Positions 1-7,806 of a stretch of 35,161 nucleotides of DNA are shown one piece after another. Numbering within the stretch: the first letter of the stretch is position 1; every line of letters starts with the position of its first letter. Origin of the DNA: a virus; IMG/VR virus record IMGVR_UViG_3300013093_000132, positions 1 through 35,161 of that record; one strand, 5' to 3'. The translations under genes were made by a program, and so were the position numbers. The notes below the pieces were generated by a model. The model did not search any database and was not told the DNA's origin. It worked only from the letters and a program-made list of their open reading frames with translations.

Positions 1-456
1 ATGGGTACACAAGCCTATACTATGGAATGTTGGTTCTATTTAAATAGTACTTCATTTAGCCCTAACTTTTATCCTTTTATTGGTCCATCAACAAATTCTG
101 CAAGTGCACTTAATATCAGAATAGGAAGTACTACAGTCATACGTATAGACGCTAATAATTCTTCTGGTACTGACTTTACTCTACCTGTAACTTTAACAAC
201 CGGTGTTTGGTATCATGTGGCGGTTACAAGAGATGCTGCAGGTAATTGTAATGTGTGGTTAAATGGTGTGTGTTCAACTACAGGCAACCAAGTGATATCA
301 ACTAACTATACCGGCACAACTAATACAATTGGATATGTTAATGGTTCACCAAGTGCATTCTTTAACGGTTATATTGATGAATTTAGATTAACTATAGGTT
401 ATGCTCGTTATACAGCTAACTTCACACCACAAACTACCGAGTTCTTTAATAACTAA
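1..456 (+). CDS. Tail fibre/structural protein, C-terminal LamG (concanavalin-like) domain, 5' partial
   Basis: The frame is open from the first base of the window to a TAA at 454-456. The 151 visible residues read as a LamG/laminin-G-3 jelly-roll domain: a 'YTMECWFYL' strand near the start, a 'GVWYHVAVTRD' segment around residues 68-78, 'NVWLNGV' after it, and the ending 'GYIDEFRLTIGYARYTANFTP'. In this family the first strand normally follows an upstream glycine-rich segment, so the ATG at base 1 is probably an internal methionine of a longer fibre protein whose start lies outside the window. LamG domains bind sugars or act as structural modules at phage fibre tips. A role in surface recognition is inferred from the domain and the fibre genes that follow. 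Confidence 0.7.
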   Translation: MGTQAYTMECWFYLNSTSFSPNFYPFIGPSTNSASALNIRIGSTTVIRIDANNSSGTDFTLPVTLTTGVWYHVAVTRDAAGNCNVWLNGVCSTTGNQVISTNYTGTTNTIGYVNGSPSAFFNGYIDEFRLTIGYARYTANFTPQTTEFFNN

Positions 457-484
457 TAAATACAATAAACAGAGATAGGCCATC

Positions 485-946
485 ATGTCAAATCAGCTAA
501 TACATCCAGGTTATATTTCAAGTGATGGATCTACCAGTGGTCAGGTCCTAACCTCGAATGGTACCTATGTGTCATGGCAATCAGTATCTGCGACTATTAA
601 TGCTGCAGCAACATATTCATTTACCAATACTGTTAATATAACAGGTGGAGCCGCAGCCACTACCGGCACTGGTGCATTTTCTGTATCTAATACTATTATA
701 TTCATTGGTAATAACGCAACTAACTCTACACTAACTGCTACTGCATTATCTGTTGTTGCTGGTGCAAATACGACAGGTACAGGTGGAGCCTATCTAACGG
801 GTACATCTTTATCACTCGGTAATAACACGGCAAACGCCGTTATAAATACAACCGGTGTCTATGTTGGTGGAACATCAGTAAGTGGTAGTAGTAACACTAC
901 GATTAACAAGAGAGCATTTGGCTATGCAGCTATATTCGGAGTATAA
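485..946 (+). CDS. Small fibre-like structural protein (hypothetical)
   Basis: 153 residues, rich in Thr, Asn, Ser, Gly and Ala, with no Cys. It begins with 'SSDGSTSGQVLTSNGTYVSWQ' in the residue 13-33 region, a pattern common at the start of phage fibre repeats. A run of short beta-type repeats with 'NTTG' and 'IGNN' signatures follows. The same vocabulary recurs in the 1340-residue fibre at 3784, so it looks like a short fibre or fibre-associated protein. Start is the ATG after a weak purine-rich GAGATAGG. No catalytic motif is visible and the exact role is unknown. Confidence 0.6.
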   Translation: MSNQLIHPGYISSDGSTSGQVLTSNGTYVSWQSVSATINAAATYSFTNTVNITGGAAATTGTGAFSVSNTIIFIGNNATNSTLTATALSVVAGANTTGTGGAYLTGTSLSLGNNTANAVINTTGVYVGGTSVSGSSNTTINKRAFGYAAIFGV

Positions 947-949
947 TAA

Positions 950-1306
950 ATGACAGCGCCTAATATATTAAACTTAACTACAGCGACAGGTACAACACTA
1001 ACCGCTCCGCTGACAACAGTCTTAACAACTAACGTTATTACAGGTACGACTAACCAAGTATACAAGATAAACAGTATTATCGTATCTAATATCAACGGTA
1101 CGACAAACTATGACGCTTACTTTAGTTACTTTGACGGTACTAACGACAGAAGCTTCTGTTATGCCGTGACAGTTCCTGCCAAGTCTATCTTGTCAGTTAT
1201 CGATAAGGCAAACTGTATATATGTCACAGAAATTAGCTCTATCAGAGGTGGTGCTTCTGCAAACAGTATGTTAAATGCACTTATAAGCTATGAGATAATG
1301 TCGTAA
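950..1306 (+). CDS. Small beta-rich virion structural protein (hypothetical)
   Basis: 118 residues starting 3 bases after the previous stop, with CGGAG about 9 bases upstream of the ATG. The core 'VYKINSIIVSNINGTTNYDAY' near residues 42-62, followed by 'VPAKSILSVIDKANCIYVTE', fits a small beta-sandwich protein that recurs in marine T4-like phages as an unassigned virion protein. Its stop shares one base with the next start (TAATG). It is in the fibre cluster, so a fibre or baseplate accessory role is likely but not shown. Confidence 0.6.
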   Translation: MTAPNILNLTTATGTTLTAPLTTVLTTNVITGTTNQVYKINSIIVSNINGTTNYDAYFSYFDGTNDRSFCYAVTVPAKSILSVIDKANCIYVTEISSIRGGASANSMLNALISYEIMS

Positions 1307-2463
1307 TGGTTAAACATAATGGAAGTGTGATTGGTGTACAGAATCTTACTACTGGCATCAGTGCTATAGGAAACTTTGGTATTAGAGAGCAACACTATAA
1401 GCAGTTAAAAAATCTCTGGCCAGGTACTAGTTTTACGCAGTTCTTAATGGTAGGTCACGCTTCTAACCCTTGTGTATCTTCTTATCCATGGACACAAGGA
1501 ACAGGTTTTGGTAGTAAGTACACAGATCCATCCCCATCAATTACAACTTTAGGAAGAGCTGTTGCGTCTACTAGAATTAACGGCGAAGCCATGTTTATGG
1601 GCACTACTAACGGCCCACCATATCTCTACTCTTATCAGTTCTCTTCAGCAGGCTTTGGTACAGCTTACTCTGCACCAGTATCAGCTATGCCTGGACCAGG
1701 AAACGATGTAAAGATCAATGCGGCTGGTACAGATGTTTTAGTCGCAACCAACATCTCATCATGGGTTGTTGCTTATCAGTGGACATATGCCAGTGGATGG
1801 GGCACTAAATATACTGCTATGTCTTCACCTGGTCTTTCTGCTGCTGCAACAGGTGTAAGATTTAATGCCGCAGGAACTGCAATGGCAGTTGGCTATCAGG
1901 CATCACCATATCTTAGAACTTATCCGTTTACTTCAGGTTCAGGCTATGGTACAGGCTATACTAGTCCAACAACTCTCCCTGCAGGTAACGGTGCAGGTGT
2001 TGACTTTATGTATGATGACTCGGCAGTTATTGTCGCACATACGACCACTCCGTTTATTGCAGCTTATGTGTGGAATAACACTACTGGATTTGGTACTAAA
2101 TACAGTAACCCAGGTACACTTCCTGCTGCTAACGGTACATATTTAAACTTTCATCCAGCAGGAACAGAGATAACTTTTGTATCTGGTACTTCACCATATG
2201 TACAAACATGGAAGTGGTCACCAGCTGGATTCGGTACTATCTACTCTAATCCGGGAACACTTCCAGCCGGAGCACCAGTTCAAGTGACATTCGGACCAGT
2301 AAGTACAACCGGTGTCGACTTAGCGGTAGCACACGTCACTACACCGTTTGTTACAGTATATCCATTTGTTTCTGGTACTGGTTACGGAAGCAAATATTCA
2401 GATCCAGGGACACTCCCAACCGGAAACGCCGGTGGTGTCGTAATAGGAAATCATTCAGTATAA
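1306..2463 (+). CDS. Predicted seven-bladed beta-propeller fibre protein
   Basis: 385 residues. After a ~45-residue N-terminal segment the protein is built of repeats carrying a G-[FYW]-G turn followed by a Tyr-containing strand ('GFGTKYSNPGTLP' type). The turns fall near residues 67, 116, 164, 213, 261, 308 and 359, a period of 47-51. Each unit has the order 'P[YF]xxxYxW', GFG turn, 'LPxG', 'VxFxxxGT'. The first unit lacks its first strand and the last unit ends just after it, the usual way a propeller ring is closed. Propellers are WD40-like binding platforms, so a receptor-binding or glycan-binding role is inferred from shape and position among fibre genes. No enzymatic residues are recognisable. 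Confidence 0.65.
   Translation: MVKHNGSVIGVQNLTTGISAIGNFGIREQHYKQLKNLWPGTSFTQFLMVGHASNPCVSSYPWTQGTGFGSKYTDPSPSITTLGRAVASTRINGEAMFMGTTNGPPYLYSYQFSSAGFGTAYSAPVSAMPGPGNDVKINAAGTDVLVATNISSWVVAYQWTYASGWGTKYTAMSSPGLSAAATGVRFNAAGTAMAVGYQASPYLRTYPFTSGSGYGTGYTSPTTLPAGNGAGVDFMYDDSAVIVAHTTTPFIAAYVWNNTTGFGTKYSNPGTLPAANGTYLNFHPAGTEITFVSGTSPYVQTWKWSPAGFGTIYSNPGTLPAGAPVQVTFGPVSTTGVDLAVAHVTTPFVTVYPFVSGTGYGSKYSDPGTLPTGNAGGVVIGNHSV
1435..2460 (+). repeat. Seven tandem ~48-codon propeller repeats
   Basis: In-frame repeats in the propeller gene, each about 144 bases. They are divergent at DNA level, so this is an old duplication series kept by structure rather than a recent amplification. The protein signatures GFG/GYG/GWG and 'YS(N/D)PGTLP' mark each unit, and the last three are most alike. 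Confidence 0.65.
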
Positions 2464-2478
2464 CAGGAGACTTATAAT

Positions 2479-2847
2479 ATGGCATTCTATTCAATTACAG
2501 ACGAACAAATGCAAGCTACACTCGTTGCAGCACTCATTCACCGTGAGCGTGAGATTCATAGCTATGATGTTAACATAACAAACTATGAGACCATCTTGAC
2601 AACCATGCCTACGGGCGAGTGGCCAGACCTTATTGCTTCCTATAAGGGAATGCCTATCGAGAATGTTCCAGAAGACCTACAAGACAATGTTACTACATAC
2701 TCTTTCAGAGATAGAGTCAAGGGTCTTCTTGCTACCGAGAGAGTTGAGAGAAGTAAGTCAGCAAAGGTGTATGATGCAATTGTAGCTCAATTACCAGCTG
2801 ATCAGATTCCTACTCTTGTTGCACAGGCACTCGCAGCTGGAATCTAA
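2479..2847 (+). CDS. Hypothetical protein, helical, in fibre cluster
   Basis: 122 residues with a good AGGAGA site about 8 bases before the ATG. Predicted to be mostly helical and fairly acidic: 'DEQMQATLVAALIHREREIHSYD' region near the start and a C-terminal 'LPADQIPTLVAQALAAGI'. I do not recognise a family. Position between fibre genes allows a fibre assembly or chaperone role, but nothing in the sequence proves it. Confidence 0.55.
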   Translation: MAFYSITDEQMQATLVAALIHREREIHSYDVNITNYETILTTMPTGEWPDLIASYKGMPIENVPEDLQDNVTTYSFRDRVKGLLATERVERSKSAKVYDAIVAQLPADQIPTLVAQALAAGI

Positions 2848-2874
2848 TAAACTTTTTATATTATGGAGTAAACA

Positions 2875-3504
2875 ATGAGTGACACGGTCATAGAATCATT
2901 TCTATATTTTCCGTCTGTTCTTTACACAGTAGAAAAACCTGAGTTTTTAGATAAAGCTAAAGAAGCATCTCTTGAATATTTAAGAGATGCCAGAAAGAAT
3001 CCAGACTTTAATAAAATATACCCTCTATATAATACTGATGATCTCAGGAATGATGATAGAGTAGAAGATCTAGCTAGATTTATTCTTGATACTTCTTGGC
3101 ATATCCTTGATAGTCAAGGTTATAATATGGATGGTTTTGTTACCGTGTTAAATGACTTTTGGTGCCAAGAACATCTTAAGACGTCTGGCCACGAGAGACA
3201 CATGCATCACTCTATAGTTACCGGATTCTATTTTTTAGATTGTCCAGATAGATGCTGTAAGTTATCAATACATGATCCAAGAAACATTAAAGAGTTTCTA
3301 AATCTTCCTGAAAAGGATATGATGGAAGTCACACATGCTACTAATAGAATTGAATTTGTTCCTAAACCTGGAACTTTAATTTTTAGTAACTCTTGGCTCC
3401 CTCATTCATTTACAAGAAATGAATCCGATCAGCCATTTAGGTTTATACATTTTAATGTTGCAATACAGACAGCCGAGCACCAACATACTGCTGAAGTAAT
3501 ATGA
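2875..3504 (+). CDS. 2OG-Fe(II) oxygenase-like protein
   Basis: 209 residues, GGAG 7 bases before the ATG. The C-terminal half fits the putative 2OG-Fe(II) oxygenase family of the PF13759 type. A His-rich 'HERHMHHS' (residues 106-113) is followed by 'TGFYFLDCPD', then 'PKPGTLIFSNSWLPHSFTRN' (163-182), and 'RFIHFNV' (189-195). By family pattern, His109/His111 and His177 would be metal ligands and Arg189 would contact 2-oxoglutarate; the assignment of the first ligand is uncertain. Such proteins are frequent in cyanophages and marine T4-like phages with unknown substrates, possibly hydroxylating a virion or host protein. It overlaps the next gene by an ATGA junction. Confidence 0.65.
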   Translation: MSDTVIESFLYFPSVLYTVEKPEFLDKAKEASLEYLRDARKNPDFNKIYPLYNTDDLRNDDRVEDLARFILDTSWHILDSQGYNMDGFVTVLNDFWCQEHLKTSGHERHMHHSIVTGFYFLDCPDRCCKLSIHDPRNIKEFLNLPEKDMMEVTHATNRIEFVPKPGTLIFSNSWLPHSFTRNESDQPFRFIHFNVAIQTAEHQHTAEVI

Positions 3505-3743
3505 AGAAGTATCTTATAAGGTTTAATAAGTCAAGGGGAAAGCCCGGCCGTGGAACTAAAGACCATGTATGGAGAGTGTTTGAAGATGGAAAGGAATACA
3601 TTTTTAAACACGTCAATATAAATGTCCCTGTACATGACGAAGTGTCTGGGGATGGTATGGGAAATGACGACTGGAACTTTTGTTGTCATGGGATTATGAC
3701 TATAGACAGGGAAACATCTACGGCTATCATTAACGCAGAATAA
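3501..3743 (+). CDS. Hypothetical 80-residue protein
   Basis: Starts within the stop of the oxygenase gene (ATGA overlap), so it is translationally coupled to it. It has a basic N-terminus ('RFNKSRGKPGRGTK') and an acidic, Asp/Gly-rich middle with two adjacent Cys and a His ('NFCCHG', residues 59-64). No family is recognised. The tight coupling suggests co-function with the oxygenase, which is only inference. Confidence 0.5.
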   Translation: MKKYLIRFNKSRGKPGRGTKDHVWRVFEDGKEYIFKHVNINVPVHDEVSGDGMGNDDWNFCCHGIMTIDRETSTAIINAE

Positions 3744-3744
3744 T

Positions 3745-3752
3745 TATAAATA
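3745..3752 (+). promoter_or_regulatory. T4-type late promoter TATAAATA before large fibre gene
   Basis: Exact match to the T4 late consensus, 31 bases before the fibre ATG at 3784 and just past the previous stop. The gp55 sigma factor that recognises this sequence in T4 has a homologue in this window. Confidence 0.7.
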
Positions 3753-3783
3753 GTCAAAATAATTCTGTGGGAAAGGGAACCAG

Positions 3784-6700
3784 ATGTCAGATAAAGATTT
3801 TGTCGTTAAGAATGGCCTAGTAGTAAACACAACCTTTACGGCCAACTCGACAGAGGTTCATATTGGTAATGCCACTGTTAATGCAGTCTTTACCTCACCT
3901 AACACAAACATCCTAACATTAACTTTATCTAACTCGTCTGTTACGGGAACACTGACATCTGCCAACTATACCGGCACTGCTGCAAACTCGCAGCTCTTAA
4001 ATAATCAGCCGGGTTCTTACTATACAAATGCCACAAATATCAATGCCGGCAAACTAGCCTGGGCATATCAAGCAGCTAATACTGTAAACACTACCGGTAA
4101 CTTTACAATGACCGGTAACCTTAACTTTACAGCTGCAAATAACTATTTTGGCAACTCTACAGTTAGTCCAACGGTTTATATCAATACTATTAACTCTACT
4201 GCTAATGGTGTTACAGTCAACAATAGTCTTATTGTTATTGGTAATTCTTCTGTTAATGTTCAGATTAACTCAACTGTTATTAGCGCTACAGCAAATAATG
4301 CTTTAAATCTTGGTGGAAATCCTCCAAGTTATTATACAAATGCATCTAATATAAATGCTGGTACTCTACCTTGGGCATATCAAGCACTTAACACAGTCAA
4401 TACGACTGGTGTCTTTACTATGGCAAATCTAACAGTGAATTCAACCTTTACTGTTACTAATGGTAGTGTTGCTACAGTAGCTAACTCTTCTGGTCTATAT
4501 GCCATATCCGGAAACGTTAAGACTTCATATATTGAGACAACAGGACTAGCTAACTTAGCTTGGGCTAATATCTCTGGTAACGTTTATATTGGTGGAAATG
4601 TCTTTATTAGTGGTAATCTTACAGCTACTGGTTCTGCTACAATAGTTAATACTGTAAGCATATCAACAAAAGATCACACTATTATATTAGCAGACGGTTC
4701 TACAAGCGCATCTGCAGCTGATGGATCAGGTATTGTTATCGCAAATACTGACGTAACTACCGGTGCACTTGGTACAACTTATGCCAACTTCCTGTATAAT
4801 GCTGCTAACAATGCTTGGATGCCTAGCATTAATGTTGTTCCACAAACTAGTGATACACAAAGTCTTGGTAGCGCCACACAGCTATGGCATAATCTGTACG
4901 GTAATAATATATACGGAACTCTACAGACAAACTCCCAGCCTAATATAGTAGCTGGTGATTCCCTTAAGCTTAGTGGTGTCTTAGCTGCCTTTTATGTACA
5001 AAATACTGATAGTCGTGTCTTATCCGGTAATCTTAACTTTACTGGAGCAAACGTATTCTTTGGTAATGCTACACTTCAAGGTGCAGTATATTTTGGTAAC
5101 TCGACAGTAACTAATACTGTTGTTAATGCTTCTGCTGTCACGCTTGGTGGAACTGGAACTTCTCTAGGTAACGTATCAGTTTCGTACTCTGGATTTATTG
5201 CTGGTAATACAACTGTTGCATCAAATGCTGTATTACTAATATCAAATACTTCTGGTGTTACAAGAGTTGGAGCTAATGGTGCTTCTATTGGTGGTAACAC
5301 ATTACAAGTAGGTACTACACTATATGTAACACTTGCAGGTAATACAGGCCATGGAACTTCAAACCCTGCTGCGTTTGTCGAGATAGATACTCCATTTGGA
5401 ACAACTACTTCCAATAATTTATTTTTATATCAAAATTCTGCAACTGTTACTTCAGCCACATGGAACTCGTATCGCTATATAACAACTGGATCTGCAAATA
5501 CTACAGCATACCAGTTTAGACAGTTTAATGTCGGTCCTGGTGGTATCGGTATAGGATATACTCCACCAACATCTGCTAGAGCTGCAACGGATGCTCTATA
5601 TGTTGCGGGTAATACAGGATTTAATACTCAGACTCCTGGAGCTCTAGTAGATATTAATGGTACACTAAACGTAACTGGTATGTCTAATATTGGCGGTCCA
5701 ATTAGTGTTAACGGCGATGTGTCAGTAGGTTGGAGCAACGGTGTTATCAACTCGATATTTACATCTACCGGTGCTACTACTCCATATTGGTCAAGTAACG
5801 CATTTCTTAATGTTGTAAATGCTGTATCAATTGGATCAAATACAGTAACAACTATTACTCCACCTGCAACATTTACATTCTCTGGTAATGCTACTGCTCT
5901 TACAGGAAACGTGAGCATATACTCTGCTACAGCGTGGACTGGTGCCGTTACTGCGGGAGCTGGAACTATAACAATTCCAAGCGGTACTGCGTCTGTCACA
6001 GGATCTGGAACACAATTTACTAACTATATTCCTGGTACAGTTATTACATTAACTAATAATGCTAATACTGCATTAAATACATACTATGCTATTAAGTCGA
6101 TAACAAATAATACGTTTATGACTCTAAATAGTATAGTTCCTGCTCCCGGTGCTACTAGCGTGTCATTCTGGACTGGTGGTCTAGATCTTAGAAACAGAAT
6201 ATTTGTTCCTGGAATCGCTAATCTCTTACAGACCGGAGACAAGGTAGTTTATAACGTAGGTGTCAATAATACAGCCATAACTGGTTTAACTAATGCAACT
6301 ACATATTCGGTTCTGTGGGGTAATGCTACATCTATAGCTCTAGCTAATCCAACAATCGATGCACTATCACCAGTAAGTCTTCTTGCAGTCACCGCTACAC
6401 CACAGCCTGGTCATAGTCTTGCTATAAACTATCAGTCTTCAGTCTCGATTAGTAATAATGGTGCAGGCGCAGCTGTAATTGTCATTGGTAACTCTACAGT
6501 TAATACTACTGTTAACTCTAGCTCATTTAGTGGTAATTCATATAATATCACACAGTTTCCTCTAAATCAGAGCGTTAATACTTCTGGATCACCTACATTT
6601 GCTAATATAACATCTAGCACATCGATGAGAATTGGTGGATCATCTTCTGGCTCTACACTTTATTTTGGAACTACAGCCGCAACAACCGCTAATCTATCAT

Positions 6701-7806
6701 GGTCGACAGGTGGAGGTGTAGACACTCTTAATTTTGGATCTAGCCAAGCTGCAGTGATGACAATCAATGGTACAGCTACTGTACTAACAAGTTTAAATTA
6801 CGGTACCTTTATAAGTTTTGCATGGGCTAATATTACTGGTAAGCCAACTGTTGTTAGCTATTTTACAAATGATAATTCATATGCTAATAGTACTAATTCT
6901 CTTGGTATTAATGGTAATGCTTCAACCGCATCCGCTGTTCCATGGACTGGTGTCACAGGAAGACCTACTGCATTAAGTGGATTAACAAATGACGTTGCAT
7001 TTGCAAATAGTACTAATAGTTTAGGTATCAACGGTAATGCTAGCACTGCAACACTAGCTACAAAAGCTTCTACACTATCTTCGGGTGGTGGTAATGGAAC
7101 TGCAATGACATTTAATTGGTCAGGTCAGTCAGGTCAACCATCGTGGCTATGGGGTGGTAATGATGGAACAAACATGTATGTTTATAATCCATCAAACTTT
7201 ACTGTTGCTTATGCTGCACAATTAACTGGTGTTCAGCAAACATATCCTGTTTTTGGATCACAATCTTCTCTTTCAATGTCTCAAGATTCCGGTGCTACAC
7301 GCGGAAGCTTTACAGCTAGAGCTACTGGAACTGGAGATGCTAACTTAGCTGGTATGACTTTCTGGAATGACGTGTATGCTATTAAGATGGGTATACGTGC
7401 GGATGGTTATTTTGGTCTAGGTGGATGGTCTCGCCCAGCTTGGTCTTGGTACTCGGATCCATCGGGTAACATGGTTGCAGCAGGTAACGTTATTGCATAT
7501 TCTGATCCAAAGCTTAAAGAAAATATCACTCCTATTGCTAATGCTATGGATATGATACAGAAGCTTGACGGTGTGAACTTTACCTGGAAAGAGGGTTTTG
7601 TTCATACTGAATATAAAGCTGGTAAAAAAGATATTGGTGTTCTAGCAGATCAAGTAGAAGCTATTTTACCTGAAATTGTATCAGACTCAATTGATCTAGA
7701 TGGATCTAAGTTTAAGATGGTAGCTTATGACAAGTTAATACCTGTTCTAATTGAGGCGATCAAAGAACTTAAGGCTGAAGTTGAAGAACTTAAAAGGAAT
7801 AGATAA
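3784..7806 (+). CDS. Large tail fibre with C-terminal S74 intramolecular chaperone
   Basis: 1340 residues, the longest gene here, with a strong Asn/Thr/Ser/Gly bias typical of trimeric beta-structured fibres. A segment 'STKDHTIILADGSTS' lies near residues 296-310. The last ~101 residues are a chaperone-of-endosialidase (S74) domain: 'YSDPKLKENI' at 1239-1248, 'KDIGVLADQVEAILPE' and a coiled-coil ending 'YDKLIPVLIEAIKELKAE'. In known S74 proteins the trimer cuts itself just before the Ser of this motif, using a Lys five residues on. Ser1240 and Lys1245 fit exactly, so release of the chaperone after trimer folding is predicted. A late promoter lies directly upstream. The stop shares one base with the next start. 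Confidence 0.9.
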   Translation: MSDKDFVVKNGLVVNTTFTANSTEVHIGNATVNAVFTSPNTNILTLTLSNSSVTGTLTSANYTGTAANSQLLNNQPGSYYTNATNINAGKLAWAYQAANTVNTTGNFTMTGNLNFTAANNYFGNSTVSPTVYINTINSTANGVTVNNSLIVIGNSSVNVQINSTVISATANNALNLGGNPPSYYTNASNINAGTLPWAYQALNTVNTTGVFTMANLTVNSTFTVTNGSVATVANSSGLYAISGNVKTSYIETTGLANLAWANISGNVYIGGNVFISGNLTATGSATIVNTVSISTKDHTIILADGSTSASAADGSGIVIANTDVTTGALGTTYANFLYNAANNAWMPSINVVPQTSDTQSLGSATQLWHNLYGNNIYGTLQTNSQPNIVAGDSLKLSGVLAAFYVQNTDSRVLSGNLNFTGANVFFGNATLQGAVYFGNSTVTNTVVNASAVTLGGTGTSLGNVSVSYSGFIAGNTTVASNAVLLISNTSGVTRVGANGASIGGNTLQVGTTLYVTLAGNTGHGTSNPAAFVEIDTPFGTTTSNNLFLYQNSATVTSATWNSYRYITTGSANTTAYQFRQFNVGPGGIGIGYTPPTSARAATDALYVAGNTGFNTQTPGALVDINGTLNVTGMSNIGGPISVNGDVSVGWSNGVINSIFTSTGATTPYWSSNAFLNVVNAVSIGSNTVTTITPPATFTFSGNATALTGNVSIYSATAWTGAVTAGAGTITIPSGTASVTGSGTQFTNYIPGTVITLTNNANTALNTYYAIKSITNNTFMTLNSIVPAPGATSVSFWTGGLDLRNRIFVPGIANLLQTGDKVVYNVGVNNTAITGLTNATTYSVLWGNATSIALANPTIDALSPVSLLAVTATPQPGHSLAINYQSSVSISNNGAGAAVIVIGNSTVNTTVNSSSFSGNSYNITQFPLNQSVNTSGSPTFANITSSTSMRIGGSSSGSTLYFGTTAATTANLSWSTGGGVDTLNFGSSQAAVMTINGTATVLTSLNYGTFISFAWANITGKPTVVSYFTNDNSYANSTNSLGINGNASTASAVPWTGVTGRPTALSGLTNDVAFANSTNSLGINGNASTATLATKASTLSSGGGNGTAMTFNWSGQSGQPSWLWGGNDGTNMYVYNPSNFTVAYAAQLTGVQQTYPVFGSQSSLSMSQDSGATRGSFTARATGTGDANLAGMTFWNDVYAIKMGIRADGYFGLGGWSRPAWSWYSDPSGNMVAAGNVIAYSDPKLKENITPIANAMDMIQKLDGVNFTWKEGFVHTEYKAGKKDIGVLADQVEAILPEIVSDSIDLDGSKFKMVAYDKLIPVLIEAIKELKAEVEELKRNR
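4018..4098 (+). repeat. Fibre repeat A, copy 1
   Basis: 27 codons reading 'YYTNATNINAGKLAWAYQ...NTVNTTG'. A second copy of equal length lies at 4330-4410 and differs at a few residues (A/S, KLA/TLP, A/L). It is a protein-level repeat of the fibre shaft. Confidence 0.7.
4330..4410 (+). repeat. Fibre repeat A, copy 2
   Basis: Matches repeat A copy 1 over 27 codons ('YYTNASNINAGTLPWAYQ...NTVNTTG'). The distance between copies is 312 bases. Confidence 0.7.
6880..6930 (+). repeat. Fibre repeat B, copy 1
   Basis: 17 codons reading 'YANSTNSLGINGNASTA', preceded by 'TND'. The second copy lies exactly 120 bases downstream at 7000-7050. Confidence 0.7.
7000..7050 (+). repeat. Fibre repeat B, copy 2
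   Basis: 17 codons reading 'FANSTNSLGINGNASTA'. Protein identity to copy 1 is complete after the first residue, while several codons differ at DNA level. Confidence 0.7.

Noticed and set aside
455-462. AATAAATA before the gene at 485
   Set aside because: One mismatch to the late consensus, overlapping a stop codon in AT-rich DNA; not supported by other AATAAATA sites.
841-848. TATAAATA inside the small fibre gene at 485-946
   Set aside because: It lies in a coding region 102 bases from the next start; in an AT-rich window one or two chance matches are expected.
5076-5999. Minus-strand open frames within the large fibre
   Set aside because: They mirror Thr/Asn/Gly-rich low-complexity codons of the fibre and show no start signals or family motifs.
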